A stretch of 64,000 nucleotides of DNA, from the NCBI RefSeq assembly GCF_004795105.1, contig NZ_SSBL01000005.1:1-64000 (forward strand). Reading direction: 5' to 3'. The position numbers were made by a program, and so were the translations under genes. Shown piece after piece: positions 48,023 through 56,961 of this stretch (its first letter is position 1; each line of letters opens with the position of its first letter). Source of the stretch: Streptomyces sp. A0642. Lineage in GTDB: Bacteria > Actinomycetota > Actinomycetes > Streptomycetales > Streptomycetaceae. Below the pieces are notes generated by a model, which saw only the letters and a list, made by a program, of their open reading frames with translations, was not told where the DNA came from and did not search any database.

Positions 48023-49009
48023 TTACTTCTTGATCAGCCCTTTCGACTCCAGGTATTCCTTGGCCACATCGGCGGGCTTGGCGCGCTCGGCGTCGACCTT
48101 GCGGTTCAGCTCCGCCAGATCCTGGGTGGTGAGGGCGGCGGTGAGCTCGGCGAGCGCGTCGGCGATGTCCTGGGCCCCGGCGTCCTTGGCATTGAGGACG
48201 GGCAGCACGTTGTCCGCGTTCTGGAGCTTCTTGTCGTCCTCCAGGAGAACCAGACCGAAGGGGTCCAGCACCGCGTCCGTGGTGGTGGTGAGGACGAGCT
48301 GGTCCTTGCCGTCCTTGACCGCCTGCTTGGACTGCGGGGTGCCGACTCCCGAGGGGTCGACCCCGGTGACGTCGATGCCGTACGTCTTCTTCAGCCCGGG
48401 TGCGCAGAAGGGCCGCACCTCGCACTCGTCACCCGCCGCGATCTTCACCTTGATCTTGGAGGCGCCGAGATCCGAAAGCGTCTTGAGCTTGTTCTTGCCG
48501 GCGAATTCCTTGGTGACCGCGAACGCGTTCTGGTCCACGGCCTGTCCGGCCGGCAGCACCTTCAGGCCGCGCGGAGTGGCGAGCTTCTCCAGGGCGGCGA
48601 CCGTGGCCGCGACGTCACCGGAGGCGACGGGCTTCGACGCGGCCGCCTTCGCCCCGTTCGCCTTCGCGTTGAGGAATTCGGCGATCGTCGCCGCGTATTC
48701 CGGTACGACGTCGATCTCGCCCTTCTCCAGGGAGGGTTCGTAGAGTTCACGGTTCTTCACCGTGGTGACCGACGTGCTGTATCCGGCGTCGGCCAGGACT
48801 CCCGCGTACAGCTGCGCGAGCACCTTGGACTCGGTGAAGGCGGCGGCGCCGACGACCAGTGAGCCCTTCTTGCCCGCATCCTTGTCCCCGGCGGACGCGG
48901 CGGATCCGCCCTTGTCCTTCTCCAGGCTGTCGCCGCCGCAGGCGGCGAGCGAGCCCGCGAGCGCGACGATGCCGATGACCGCGCCGGCTATGCGCGAGGT
49001 CCTGCTCAT
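48023..49009 (-). CDS. Glycine betaine/choline ABC transporter, substrate-binding lipoprotein
   Basis: This 328-residue lipoprotein has a signal peptide and lipobox ending at Cys24 (GSLAACGG). The OpuAC-type domain opens with LVVGAAAFTESKVLAQLYAGVL and includes NRELYEPSLEKGEIDVVPEYAATI. It captures a quaternary amine outside the membrane for the permease pair encoded next. ATG 49009 has GGAG upstream. It is the last gene of a three-gene leftward unit; the ATPase is divergent. Such systems import osmoprotectants. Confidence 0.92.
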   Translation of the reverse strand: MSRTSRIAGAVIGIVALAGSLAACGGDSLEKDKGGSAASAGDKDAGKKGSLVVGAAAFTESKVLAQLYAGVLADAGYSTSVTTVKNRELYEPSLEKGEIDVVPEYAATIAEFLNAKANGAKAAASKPVASGDVAATVAALEKLATPRGLKVLPAGQAVDQNAFAVTKEFAGKNKLKTLSDLGASKIKVKIAAGDECEVRPFCAPGLKKTYGIDVTGVDPSGVGTPQSKQAVKDGKDQLVLTTTTDAVLDPFGLVLLEDDKKLQNADNVLPVLNAKDAGAQDIADALAELTAALTTQDLAELNRKVDAERAKPADVAKEYLESKGLIKK

Positions 49010-49079
49010 GATGTTCTCCGTCCACGGCAACGAGGCCATATGCGATAGGCGTTATCGGTTCGATGGGCCGGCCCGGCGC

Positions 49080-49754
49080 TCATGCCGTCCGGCGGCGGCG
49101 CAGCGGTGACAGCAGCCGGTCGACGCCGACCAGGACCGCCTCCACCAGCAGCGCGAGCACGGCGACCAGCAGAGCGCCCGCGACCACCTGCGGGGTGTCG
49201 TACGTGTTGAAGCCGGCGGTGATGATCCGGCCGAGGCCGCCCTGGCCGACCATCGCGGCGATCGTCGCGGTGGCCACGACCTGCACCGCGGCCGAACGCA
49301 GCCCCGTCATGATCAGGGGGTAGGCCAGCGGCAGCTCGACCCGGAGGAAGAGCTGACCGCCCGACATGCCCATCCCCCGCGCGGCCTCCGTCACCGAACG
49401 GTCCACCTCCGTCATCCCGACGTAGGCGTTGGTCAGCAACGGCGGCACGGCGAACAGCACCAGGGCGACGATCGTCGGCACGTATCCCGCGTTGCGCAAC
49501 GGCGAGACCATGAAGAGGGCCAGCACCGCGAAGACGGGGATCGCCCGGCCCACGTTGGAGAGGTTGACGGCCAGCGCGCCGCCCTTCCCGATGTGTCCCA
49601 GGTACAGGGCGAGGGGCAGCGCCAGGGCGCAGGACAGCGCGAGCGCCACCCCGCTGACGTACAGATGCTCGCCGAGCCGGTGGGCGACGCCGCTCTCCCC
49701 CGACCAGTTGGCGCCGGTGGTGAGCCAGGTCCATGCCTCGCCCAGAACTCCCAT
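49080..49754 (-). CDS. Osmoprotectant ABC transporter permease (second subunit)
   Basis: The 224-residue permease has about five to six helices and the binding-protein-dependent EAA loop (VTEAARGMGMSGGQLFLRVELPLAYPLIMTG). It resembles OpuCB/OpuCD and YehW-type permeases. It follows the first permease gene by 3 bp and precedes the substrate-binding lipoprotein gene. Confidence 0.92.
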   Translation of the reverse strand: MGVLGEAWTWLTTGANWSGESGVAHRLGEHLYVSGVALALSCALALPLALYLGHIGKGGALAVNLSNVGRAIPVFAVLALFMVSPLRNAGYVPTIVALVLFAVPPLLTNAYVGMTEVDRSVTEAARGMGMSGGQLFLRVELPLAYPLIMTGLRSAAVQVVATATIAAMVGQGGLGRIITAGFNTYDTPQVVAGALLVAVLALLVEAVLVGVDRLLSPLRRRRTA

Positions 49755-49757
49755 GAT

Positions 49758-50471
49758 TCAGACCGCCTTCGCCGGGCCGGGCGTGCGCGCGGCCTCGCGG
49801 GCGGCCGGTATGCGAGTCCAGGGGGTCAGCAGTCTCTGCAGACCGAGCAGCAGCAGGTCCGCGACCACGGCGAGCAGCACGCAGAGCACCGAGGCCGCCA
49901 GCACCTGGGCCTTGAAGAAGCTGGGCAGGGCGTCCTCGATGAGATTGCCCAGACCGCCGCGGCCGACGATCGATCCGACCGTCGTCAGCGCGACCGTGGA
50001 CACCGTGGCGATCCGTATCCCGGCCATCAGCGCGGGCAGCGCGAGGGGCAGTTCGACCTCCCACAGCAGCCGCACCGGCCCGTAACCCATCCCCCGGGCG
50101 GCGTCCTTCGCCTCCTGCGGAACCGCTTCGAGGCCCGCCAGGATGTTCCGTACGAGAATGGTCAGCGAATACAGCACGAGCCCGGTGACGACGAGCGCCG
50201 CCGAGAGCCCGAACAGCGGCAGCAGGAGCGAGAACATCGCCAGCGACGGCACCGTGTAGAGCACCGTCGTCAGCCCGAGGACCGGTCCGGCGAAGTGCCG
50301 GCCGCGACGGGCGAGCAGTGCCAGCGGAAAGGCCACCACGACCCCGATGGCCACCGAGACCGCGGTGATCCCGATGTGCTGGACCGTCGCGTCGGTCAAC
50401 TCCTGGCTGCGGGAGCGGAGATACTCGCCGCAGATCCAGTCGTTCGTCACCAGGCAGTTCTGTCCGGCCAT
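49758..50471 (-). CDS. Osmoprotectant ABC transporter permease (first subunit)
   Basis: The 237-residue permease has several hydrophobic helices (AVSVAIGVVVAFPLALLARRG, FSLLLPLFGLSAALVVTGLVLY) and an EAA loop (DAARGMGYGPVRLLWEVELPLALPALMAG). It heads the leftward part of the transporter and is divergent from the ATPase gene by 129 bp. ATG 50471 is preferred: it gives MAGQNCLVTNDWICGEYLRSR, the usual N-terminus of the family, with GGAGGTGGG just upstream; the longer frame upstream is antisense to the ATPase. Confidence 0.92.
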   Translation of the reverse strand: MAGQNCLVTNDWICGEYLRSRSQELTDATVQHIGITAVSVAIGVVVAFPLALLARRGRHFAGPVLGLTTVLYTVPSLAMFSLLLPLFGLSAALVVTGLVLYSLTILVRNILAGLEAVPQEAKDAARGMGYGPVRLLWEVELPLALPALMAGIRIATVSTVALTTVGSIVGRGGLGNLIEDALPSFFKAQVLAASVLCVLLAVVADLLLLGLQRLLTPWTRIPAAREAARTPGPAKAV

Positions 50472-50600
50472 CCGTCCCCCACCTCCCGATCGCCTCTCGT
50501 ACTGATCTCCGGCGAGCCTATCCTCGACCACTGACAATCGCCGAGGCCGTTGTATTCCAGCAACATGTCCTTCACAGAACACGCGCCACAATGGGGAACC

Positions 50601-51875
50601 ATGATCCGTTTCGAGCACGTCACCAAGCGGTATGCGGACGGCACCACCGCCGTCGACGACCTTTCCTTCGAGGTCGCCGAAGGTGAACTGGTCACGCTCG
50701 TCGGACCGTCCGGCTGCGGCAAGACGACCACCATGAAGATGGTGAACCGGCTGATCGAACCGACCGAGGGCCGGATATTCCTCGACGGGGACGACATATC
50801 CGCCATCGACCCCGTCCAACTCCGCCGGCGCATCGGCTATGTGATCCAGCAGGTCGGCCTGTTTCCGCACCGGACGGTGCTGGAGAACACCGCGACCGTC
50901 CCCCATCTCCTCGGCTGGAAACGCGGAAAGGCCCGCGCCCGCGCGGCGGAACTCCTCGACCTCGTCGGACTCGATCCTTCCGTTTATGGCGACCGATATC
51001 CGGAGCAGTTGTCCGGCGGCCAGCGCCAACGCGTGGGCGTCGCCCGGGCTTTGGCGGCCGACCCGCCGGTACTGCTGATGGACGAGCCTTTCGGCGCGGT
51101 CGACCCGGTGGTCAGGGAACGGCTGCAGAACGAATTCCTTCGGCTTCAGGCGCAGGTCCGCAAGACCGTGCTGTTCGTGACGCACGACATCGAGGAGGCC
51201 GTCCGGCTCGGCGACCGTATCGCCGTCTACGGACAGGGCTCGATCGAGCAGTTCGACTCACCGGCCACCGTCCTCGGCGCCCCGGCCACCGGCTACGTCG
51301 CCGACTTCGTCGGCGCGGACCGCGGCCTCAAGCGGCTCTCGGTCACCCCCGTCGAGGAGAGCGACCTCGACCGGCCGCCGGTCGTCCGCCTCGACGACCC
51401 GCTGGCCACGGCGACCGAGCGGCTGCGCGCGGACGGGGCGCGGTGGGCCGTGGTGCTGGACGGCGACGGCCGGCTGCACGGGTGGATCCCGGCCGGCGAC
51501 GCGCTCACCGGCGACCGGGGCACCGTCCGTGAGCACGCCCGCCGGATGGAGGCCTGGCTGCCCCTCGGCGCACCGCTCAAGCAGGCGTTCGCCACCATGC
51601 TCCAGCACGACGCCGGCTGGATCGCGGTCATCGACGAGCGGAGCGAGGGCCGGTTCCTGGGCGTGCTCACCCCGGCCCGCCTCCACGAGGCACTCCGCCG
51701 CTCGATCAGTGCGGACGACCGTGCCGTGCCGCGCGCAGAGGTGGCCGTCGAGAGCGTGGCGGGCTTCGAAGGCGTGGCGGCCGCCGAAGAGGTGACGGGC
51801 GTCGAATCGGTGGGGGCCGTCGAAGGCGGGGCGGGGGCCACCAAGGCCGCCGGCGGGGAAGCGCCGGAAGCCTGA
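50601..51875 (+). CDS. Osmoprotectant ABC transporter ATPase with CBS domains
   Basis: This 424-residue OpuCA/ProV-type ATPase has Walker A GPSGCGKTT, signature LSGGQRQRVGVARAL, Walker B VLLMDEPFGAVDP and His switch THDIEEA. A pair of CBS-type segments follows (about 270-370: RWAVVLDGDGRLHGWIPAG, DAGWIAVIDERSEGRFLGVLTPARL), which in OpuA sense ionic strength or c-di-AMP. The last 50 residues are a low-complexity Ala/Val/Glu tail with a repeated V-E-S-V or A-E-E-V pattern. ATG 50601 (MIRFEHVTKRY) is used. It is divergent from its permease genes. Confidence 0.93.
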   Translation: MIRFEHVTKRYADGTTAVDDLSFEVAEGELVTLVGPSGCGKTTTMKMVNRLIEPTEGRIFLDGDDISAIDPVQLRRRIGYVIQQVGLFPHRTVLENTATVPHLLGWKRGKARARAAELLDLVGLDPSVYGDRYPEQLSGGQRQRVGVARALAADPPVLLMDEPFGAVDPVVRERLQNEFLRLQAQVRKTVLFVTHDIEEAVRLGDRIAVYGQGSIEQFDSPATVLGAPATGYVADFVGADRGLKRLSVTPVEESDLDRPPVVRLDDPLATATERLRADGARWAVVLDGDGRLHGWIPAGDALTGDRGTVREHARRMEAWLPLGAPLKQAFATMLQHDAGWIAVIDERSEGRFLGVLTPARLHEALRRSISADDRAVPRAEVAVESVAGFEGVAAAEEVTGVESVGAVEGGAGATKAAGGEAPEA

Positions 51876-51897
51876 GAACGGCCGGGCAGGACCCTTG

Positions 51898-53019
51898 TCA
51901 GCTCTCGCTGAGCCGGCTGCTCATCCAGTCCAGGACCGCGGGGATCTCCCGGCGCCAGGTGTTGAAGTTGTGCCCGCCGCTGTCCAGCACGATCGACGAG
52001 ACCTGGGCGGGCCGCTTCACCTTCGCCAGGAACTTCCGCGTGTCCGCGTAGTTCGACTCGCCCCGGCGCGACGTCGTCACCAGGAACGAGGAGTCGGGCT
52101 GCGGCCGGTGGTCCAGGGACCACAGCAGGTCGGCGCGCTCACGTGCCCGCTGGTCACCGTGGAAGAGATCACCGGTCGTCGGGTCCTCGGCCGCCTTGTA
52201 GTACGCCGAGAGCCCCGCGCTCGCCGTGAACCGGCCGGGATGGTGAAGGCCGATCTTCAGGGCGCAGTAGCCGCCGGTCGAGTTGCCGATGATCCCCCAG
52301 TTGCGGGCGTGGTGACCCACCCGGTAGGCGGCCGAGATGGCGGGCGGCAGGTCCTTCGCGAAGAACGTCTCGGTCTTCGGGCCGCCCTTTATGTCCACGC
52401 ACTCGGTGTCCCGCGGCGGCGCCAGCGTCGGCCGCAGCATCACCAGGATCATCGGCTGCGAACGGCCGGCCCGCACCCGTTCGAGTGATGTCTTGGGGTA
52501 GGCGAGTCCCTTGATGAGGTTCTCCGAGGTGCCCGGATAGCCGGTGAGCACCACGACCGCGGGGAACTTCCGCCGGGCGTACGCCTCCTGGAAGTACTCC
52601 GGCGGCAGGTACACGTAGGCCGACGTCTCGACACCCGACTTCCGTCCGGCGATCACGACCTTGTCGATCCGGCCGGCCCTGGCGGGCAGCGAGCCTCCCG
52701 GGACGTCGGGCCGCTGGGTCCCCACCCGGACGATGTTCTTCTCCGCCAGCGCCCCCTGGGCGTGGTCGGTCACCACGCCCAGCTCCTGCTTCTGGCCGAA
52801 CAGATCGGCCCAGGAGCCGTAGAAGAGGAACGAGTTGTTGGCCATGAGGCCGACCGAGACGAAGACCGCCACCTGGGTCGCCAGCAGCAGCCCCACCCTG
52901 CCGAACACCACGGGGACGCTGCGCCGGGCGAGCCTCGGCCAGAACCAGATCGTGACGGCGAACAACGCGACGGCCAGCGTGATCGCGATGATCAGCACTG
53001 CGTTGCCGGTAAGGCCCAT
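51898..53019 (-). CDS. Membrane-anchored alpha/beta-hydrolase esterase (antigen-85-like)
   Basis: This 373-residue protein has two N-terminal transmembrane helices (VLIIAITLAVALFAVTIWFW and VFGRVGLLLATQVAVFVSVGLM), then an outside esterase domain. The nucleophile elbow is GNSTGG (Ser247); YLPPEY, VVVLTGYPGTSENLI and a C-terminal SGGHNFNTWR histidine match the esterase-D/Fbp fold. It probably acts on envelope lipids or wall esters. It is divergent from the MprF-like gene (140 bp), which has a SigE-type promoter; whether SigE also drives this gene is not shown by a motif I can see. Confidence 0.87.
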   Translation of the reverse strand: MGLTGNAVLIIAITLAVALFAVTIWFWPRLARRSVPVVFGRVGLLLATQVAVFVSVGLMANNSFLFYGSWADLFGQKQELGVVTDHAQGALAEKNIVRVGTQRPDVPGGSLPARAGRIDKVVIAGRKSGVETSAYVYLPPEYFQEAYARRKFPAVVVLTGYPGTSENLIKGLAYPKTSLERVRAGRSQPMILVMLRPTLAPPRDTECVDIKGGPKTETFFAKDLPPAISAAYRVGHHARNWGIIGNSTGGYCALKIGLHHPGRFTASAGLSAYYKAAEDPTTGDLFHGDQRARERADLLWSLDHRPQPDSSFLVTTSRRGESNYADTRKFLAKVKRPAQVSSIVLDSGGHNFNTWRREIPAVLDWMSSRLSES

Positions 53020-53060
53020 GGCGGTAAAACTTTCTTGTCAGGAAATTTCCGGGTCACGGG

Positions 53061-53089
53061 TGAACCCATGGCCCGGAAGCCTCGTCCTA
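53061..53089 (+). promoter_or_regulatory. SigE-type promoter upstream of the MprF/LysX-like gene
   Basis: TGAACC (53061-53066), a 16-bp spacer and CGTCCTA (53083-53089) match the ECF form GAAC-N16-CGTC known for Streptomyces SigE targets. Transcription would start near 53096, about 65 nt before the ATG. Confidence 0.65.
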
Positions 53090-53159
53090 GAGGTCGCACT
53101 TCGTCCGCAGCGCTCCGGCCGCCGGACTCCAAGAATCTCTCGCGGAACCACGGGAAGCG

Positions 53160-55001
53160 ATGTCTGTCACGCTAGATGGGGATAAATCGAGATCGGTTCC
53201 GAGCGGTGTACGCAGGTTCGTACACGGACCGCGACCCGAGACCGTTCCGGCACTCGTCGGTGCCGCCTGCACCGCCGTCGGACTGATCGACGTCGGCGCG
53301 GGCGTCTTCCCGCGCTTCCGGCACAGCCGGATGCACACCCTCGCCGAGGTGCTCCCCGGAGCCCTCGGCCCCTTCGCCGCCGCGCTCTCCCTGAGCGCGG
53401 GCGTCCTGCTGCTGCTCCTGGCCCACGGTCTGAAACGGCACAAGCGGCGGGCCTGGCGGGCCGCCGTGGTCCTGCTCCCGGCCGGGGCGGTGGCCCAGTT
53501 CCTCTACCGCCACTCCGTCCTGGGCGCGGTCGTCTCGCTGACGCTGTGTTACCTGCTGGTGCGCCACCGGAGTGAATTCGCCGCGCTCCCCGACCCGCGC
53601 AGCCGTTGGCGGGCCCTGGCCAACTTCGTCCTGCTCGGAGCGGGTTCGCTCGGCCTGGGCCTGGTCATCGTCAGCGTCCACCCGGGCCGCCTGGTCGGGA
53701 ACCCCAGCATCGCGGACCGGCTCCAGCACGTGCTGTACGGACTGTTCGGCTTCGAGGGACCGGTCGACTACGCCGGCGACACCTCCTGGACCGTGGGCTA
53801 CTCGCTGGGCGCGCTCGGCCTGCTGACCGCCGTCACCACGATCTACCTCGCCTTCCGGCCCGAGCACCCGGCCGCCCGTCTCACCGAGGACGACGAGGCC
53901 CGGCTGCGCGCCCTGCTGGAGCGGCACGGCGGCCGCGACTCGCTGGGCCACTTCGCGCTCCGCCGCGACAAGGCGGTGGTCTTCTCGCCCAGCGGCAAGG
54001 CCGCCGTCTGCTACCGCGTGGTCTCCGGGGTGATGCTGGCCAGCGGCGACCCGATCGGCGACGTGGAGGCCTGGCCCGGCGCCATCGAACGCTTCATGGA
54101 CGAGGCCAGGGCCCACTCCTGGACCCCCGCCGTGATGGGGTGCAGCGAGACCGGGGGCGAGGTCTGGACCCGCGAGACGGGACTCGACGCCCTGGAGCTC
54201 GGCGACGAGGCGGTGGTGGACGTCGCGGATTTCTCGCTCGCCGGACGCGCGATGCGCAACGTGCGCCAGATGGTGAAGCGCATTGAGCGCGGCGGATACG
54301 AGACGCGGGTCCGGCGCGTGGCGGACATCGGCGAGGCCGAACTGGCCCGCATCCGGCGGGCCGCCGCCGACTGGCGCGGCACGGACAACGAGCGCGGCTT
54401 CTCCATGGCCCTCGGCCGGATCGGGGACGGCGCCGACCGGGACTGCTTCATCGCCACCGCCCACAAGGCCGACGAGCAGGACGCCGGCTCCCCGTACGGC
54501 GATCTGAAGGCCGTGCTCCACTTCGTCCCGTGGGGCGCCGACGGGATGTCCCTCGACCTGATGCGCCGCGACCGCGCCGCGGACCCGGGGATGAACGAGC
54601 TGCTGATCGTCGCCTCCCTCGAGGCCGCGCCCCGGCTGGGCATCACCCGCGTGTCGCTGAACTTCGCGATGTTCCGCTCCGCCCTGGCGCGGGGCGAGAA
54701 GCTGGGGGCCGGACCCGTGCTGCGGGTCTGGCGCGGGCTGCTGGTCTTCCTTTCGCGCTGGTTCCAGATCGAATCCCTGTACAAGTTCAACGCCAAGTTC
54801 CGGCCCCGCTGGGAACCCCGGTTCGTGGTCTACCGCACCGCCCGCGACCTGCCCCGCATCTCGCTGGCCGCCATGCAGGCCGAGGGCTTCGTGAACTTCG
54901 CGCTCCCCCGCCCGCTGGCCCGCCGGCTGCCGACGGCCGGGCGGCGCCCCTGTGCACACGTCCGGACCCACGCCCCGGAGCACGGGGTCCACCCCGCGTG
55001 A
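53160..55001 (+). CDS. MprF/LysX-like membrane protein with phosphatidylglycerol lysyltransferase domain
   Basis: This 613-residue protein has about six N-terminal transmembrane helices (for example GPFAAALSLSAGVLLLLLAHGL and FVLLGAGSLGLGLVIVSV). The C-terminal DUF2156/MprF catalytic part (about 230-570) holds RDSLGHFALRRDKAVVFSPSGKAAVCYR, ASGDPIGD, RNVRQMVKRIERGGYE and NELLIVASLEAAPRLGITRVSLNFAMFR. Such enzymes add lysine to phosphatidylglycerol and reduce cationic peptide binding. No lysyl-tRNA synthetase domain is fused here. The SigE-type promoter upstream fits an envelope-stress role. Confidence 0.88.
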   Translation: MSVTLDGDKSRSVPSGVRRFVHGPRPETVPALVGAACTAVGLIDVGAGVFPRFRHSRMHTLAEVLPGALGPFAAALSLSAGVLLLLLAHGLKRHKRRAWRAAVVLLPAGAVAQFLYRHSVLGAVVSLTLCYLLVRHRSEFAALPDPRSRWRALANFVLLGAGSLGLGLVIVSVHPGRLVGNPSIADRLQHVLYGLFGFEGPVDYAGDTSWTVGYSLGALGLLTAVTTIYLAFRPEHPAARLTEDDEARLRALLERHGGRDSLGHFALRRDKAVVFSPSGKAAVCYRVVSGVMLASGDPIGDVEAWPGAIERFMDEARAHSWTPAVMGCSETGGEVWTRETGLDALELGDEAVVDVADFSLAGRAMRNVRQMVKRIERGGYETRVRRVADIGEAELARIRRAAADWRGTDNERGFSMALGRIGDGADRDCFIATAHKADEQDAGSPYGDLKAVLHFVPWGADGMSLDLMRRDRAADPGMNELLIVASLEAAPRLGITRVSLNFAMFRSALARGEKLGAGPVLRVWRGLLVFLSRWFQIESLYKFNAKFRPRWEPRFVVYRTARDLPRISLAAMQAEGFVNFALPRPLARRLPTAGRRPCAHVRTHAPEHGVHPA

Positions 55002-55037
55002 CCCTTTGCCCTGCGGGCCAGGGCCTACGCTGGTCGT

Positions 55038-55898
55038 ATGAGTACGTTGCAAGGACGAGGCACGGTGCAGGGCCTGCCGGAGTGGGACCGCTGTGCGGTC
55101 ATGGGTGTCGTCAACGTGACCCCCGACTCCTTCTCCGACGGGGGCCGCTGGTTCGACACCACGGCGGCCGTCAAGCACGGCCTCGACCTGGTCGGCGAGG
55201 GAGCCGACCTGGTCGACGTCGGTGGTGAGTCGACCCGCCCCGGCGCCAGCCGGGTGGACGAGTCCGAGGAGCTGCGGCGGGTGGTCCCGGTGGTCCGGGG
55301 CCTGGCCTCGGAAGGGGTCACGGTCTCCGTGGACACCATGCGGGCCCGGGTCGCGGAGCAGGCCGTCGCCGCGGGAGCGGTCCTGGTCAACGACGTGAGC
55401 GGCGGGCTCGCCGATCCGGACATGGTCCCGGTCGTCGCCGCCGCCGCGGTGCCGTTCGTCGTCATGCACTGGCGCGGCTTCAGCGAGACCATGAACAGCC
55501 GGGCGGTGTACGGGGACGTCGTCGCCGAGGTCGTCGAGGAGCTGCGCGAGCGGATGGACGCCGTGGTCGCCGGGGGCGTCGCCCCCGAACGGATCGTGAT
55601 CGACCCGGGCCTCGGCTTCGCCAAGGACGCCGCGCACGACCTGTCGCTCATCGCCCGGCTGGACGCGCTGCACGGCCTCGGCCGCCCGTTGCTGGTCGCC
55701 GCCTCGCGGAAGCGGTTCCTGGGGCACGTGCTGGCCGGTGCGGGCGCCGCCCCGCCGCCCGCCCGCGAGCGCGACGCGGCGACCGCCGCCGTCTCCGCGC
55801 TCTCCGCCCGGGCCGGCGCCTGGGCCGTCCGGGTCCACGAGGTACGGGCCACCGCCGACGCCGTCCGGGTCGCCCGCGCGGTCGAGGGAGCCGCGTGA
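55038..55898 (+). CDS. folP: Dihydropteroate synthase
   Basis: This 286-residue enzyme joins 4-aminobenzoate to hydroxymethyl-dihydropterin diphosphate. Signatures: MGVVNVTPDSFSDGGRW, LVDVGGESTRPGA, VLVNDVSGGLADP, IDPGLGFAKDAAHDL and ASRKRFLG. It is the sulphonamide target. ATG 55038 is 6 nt after TACGCT (55026-55031), so the message is probably leaderless. It heads the rightward folate gene set and overlaps the next gene by 4 nt. Confidence 0.96.
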   Translation: MSTLQGRGTVQGLPEWDRCAVMGVVNVTPDSFSDGGRWFDTTAAVKHGLDLVGEGADLVDVGGESTRPGASRVDESEELRRVVPVVRGLASEGVTVSVDTMRARVAEQAVAAGAVLVNDVSGGLADPDMVPVVAAAAVPFVVMHWRGFSETMNSRAVYGDVVAEVVEELRERMDAVVAGGVAPERIVIDPGLGFAKDAAHDLSLIARLDALHGLGRPLLVAASRKRFLGHVLAGAGAAPPPARERDAATAAVSALSARAGAWAVRVHEVRATADAVRVARAVEGAA

Positions 55899-56377
55899 AC
55901 GAGCCGCAGGACGAGCAGGCCTCCGCCGCCGCCGACATCGAGGCGGTCGAGCGGGCCAACACCGCCTTCTACGAGGCCATGGAACGCGGCGACCTGGACG
56001 CACTGACCGGGCTCTGGCTGCCCGGCGAGGACCTCACCGTCTCCTGCGTCCACCCCGGCTGGCCGGTGCTCACGGGCCGGGGCGAAGTGCTGCGCAGTTA
56101 CGCCCTGATCATGGCGAACACCGAGTACATCCAGTTCTTCCTGACCGATGTCGGGGTCTCGATGACCGGCGACACCGCCCTGGTGACCTGCACGGAGAAC
56201 ATCCTCAGCGGCGGCCCGGCCGAGGAGGGCAGCTCCCTGGGGCCGCTGGTGGGCCAACTGGTCGTCGCGACCAACGTGTTCCGCCGCACCCCGGACGGCT
56301 GGAAGCTCTGGTCCCACCACGGCTCGCCCGTGCTGTCCGAAAACGACGAGGACGAGGACGAGGACTCTCCCTCCTGA
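55895..56377 (+). CDS. NTF2-like/SnoaL-like fold protein in the folate operon
   Basis: This 160-residue cone-shaped-barrel protein has the NTF2-like pattern (IEAVERANTAFYEAMERGDLDALTGLWLPGEDLTVSCVHPGWPVLTGRGEVLRSYALIMANTEYIQFFLTDV) and an acidic tail. Its start overlaps folP by 4 nt (GTGA), so it is translationally coupled to a folate enzyme. The role is unknown; the conserved aromatic and His pocket suggests a small-ligand binding or catalytic function. A 224-bp gap with possible promoter separates it from folB. Confidence 0.85.
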   Translation: MNEPQDEQASAAADIEAVERANTAFYEAMERGDLDALTGLWLPGEDLTVSCVHPGWPVLTGRGEVLRSYALIMANTEYIQFFLTDVGVSMTGDTALVTCTENILSGGPAEEGSSLGPLVGQLVVATNVFRRTPDGWKLWSHHGSPVLSENDEDEDEDSPS

Positions 56378-56601
56378 GCGGGTATGGGGCGGGTACGGGC
56401 CCGGCAACCGCGCGATACCCGGCCACGGTGTGGTTGGGGCGGGCCACATCGGGGTATCTGCGGCTACCTGTCCCGTACCGCCGTGTCCACAGCCCCCGCG
56501 GAGGAGGACTGTCGGCCCTCGCAGGTAGATTCAAAAACGGGTACGCAGCCGCCCGCACGTGGCTCCGTACCCCTTCGACAACAACAGCAGGAGTGATTCG
56601 C

Positions 56602-56961
56602 GTGGATCGTGTCGCGCTGCGCGGCCTCAAGGCCCGTGGGAACCATGGCGTCTTCCCCCGGGAGCGGGAAGAGGGACAGACGTTCATCGTGGACCTGGTG
56701 CTCGGCCTCGACACCCGCCCCGCGGCGGCCGCGGACGACCTCACGAAGACCGTGCACTACGGCGTCGTCGCCGAGGAGGTCGTCGCCGTGGTCGAGGGCG
56801 AACCGGTCGATCTGATCGAGACGCTCGCGGAGCGCATCGCCCAGCAGTGCCTCAAGCACGAAGGCGTCGAGGAGGTGGAGGTCGTGGTCCACAAGCCGGA
56901 TGCGCCCATCACCGTCCCCTTCGACGACGTCACCGTCACCATCACCCGGAGCCGATCATGA
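56602..56961 (+). CDS. folB: Dihydroneopterin aldolase
   Basis: The 119-residue enzyme converts dihydroneopterin to hydroxymethyl-dihydropterin and glycolaldehyde. Signatures: DRVALRGLKARGNHGVFPRERE, TVHYGVVAEEVVAVVEGEPVDLIETLAERIA and VVVHKPDAPI (Lys active-site region). GTG 56602 has CAGGAG upstream. It overlaps folK by 4 nt. Confidence 0.95.
   Translation: MDRVALRGLKARGNHGVFPREREEGQTFIVDLVLGLDTRPAAAADDLTKTVHYGVVAEEVVAVVEGEPVDLIETLAERIAQQCLKHEGVEEVEVVVHKPDAPITVPFDDVTVTITRSRS

Noticed and set aside
53172..56003. 943-codon antisense frame opposite the MprF-like and folP genes
   Set aside because: It runs against two well-supported genes on the other strand and shows low-complexity shadow composition.
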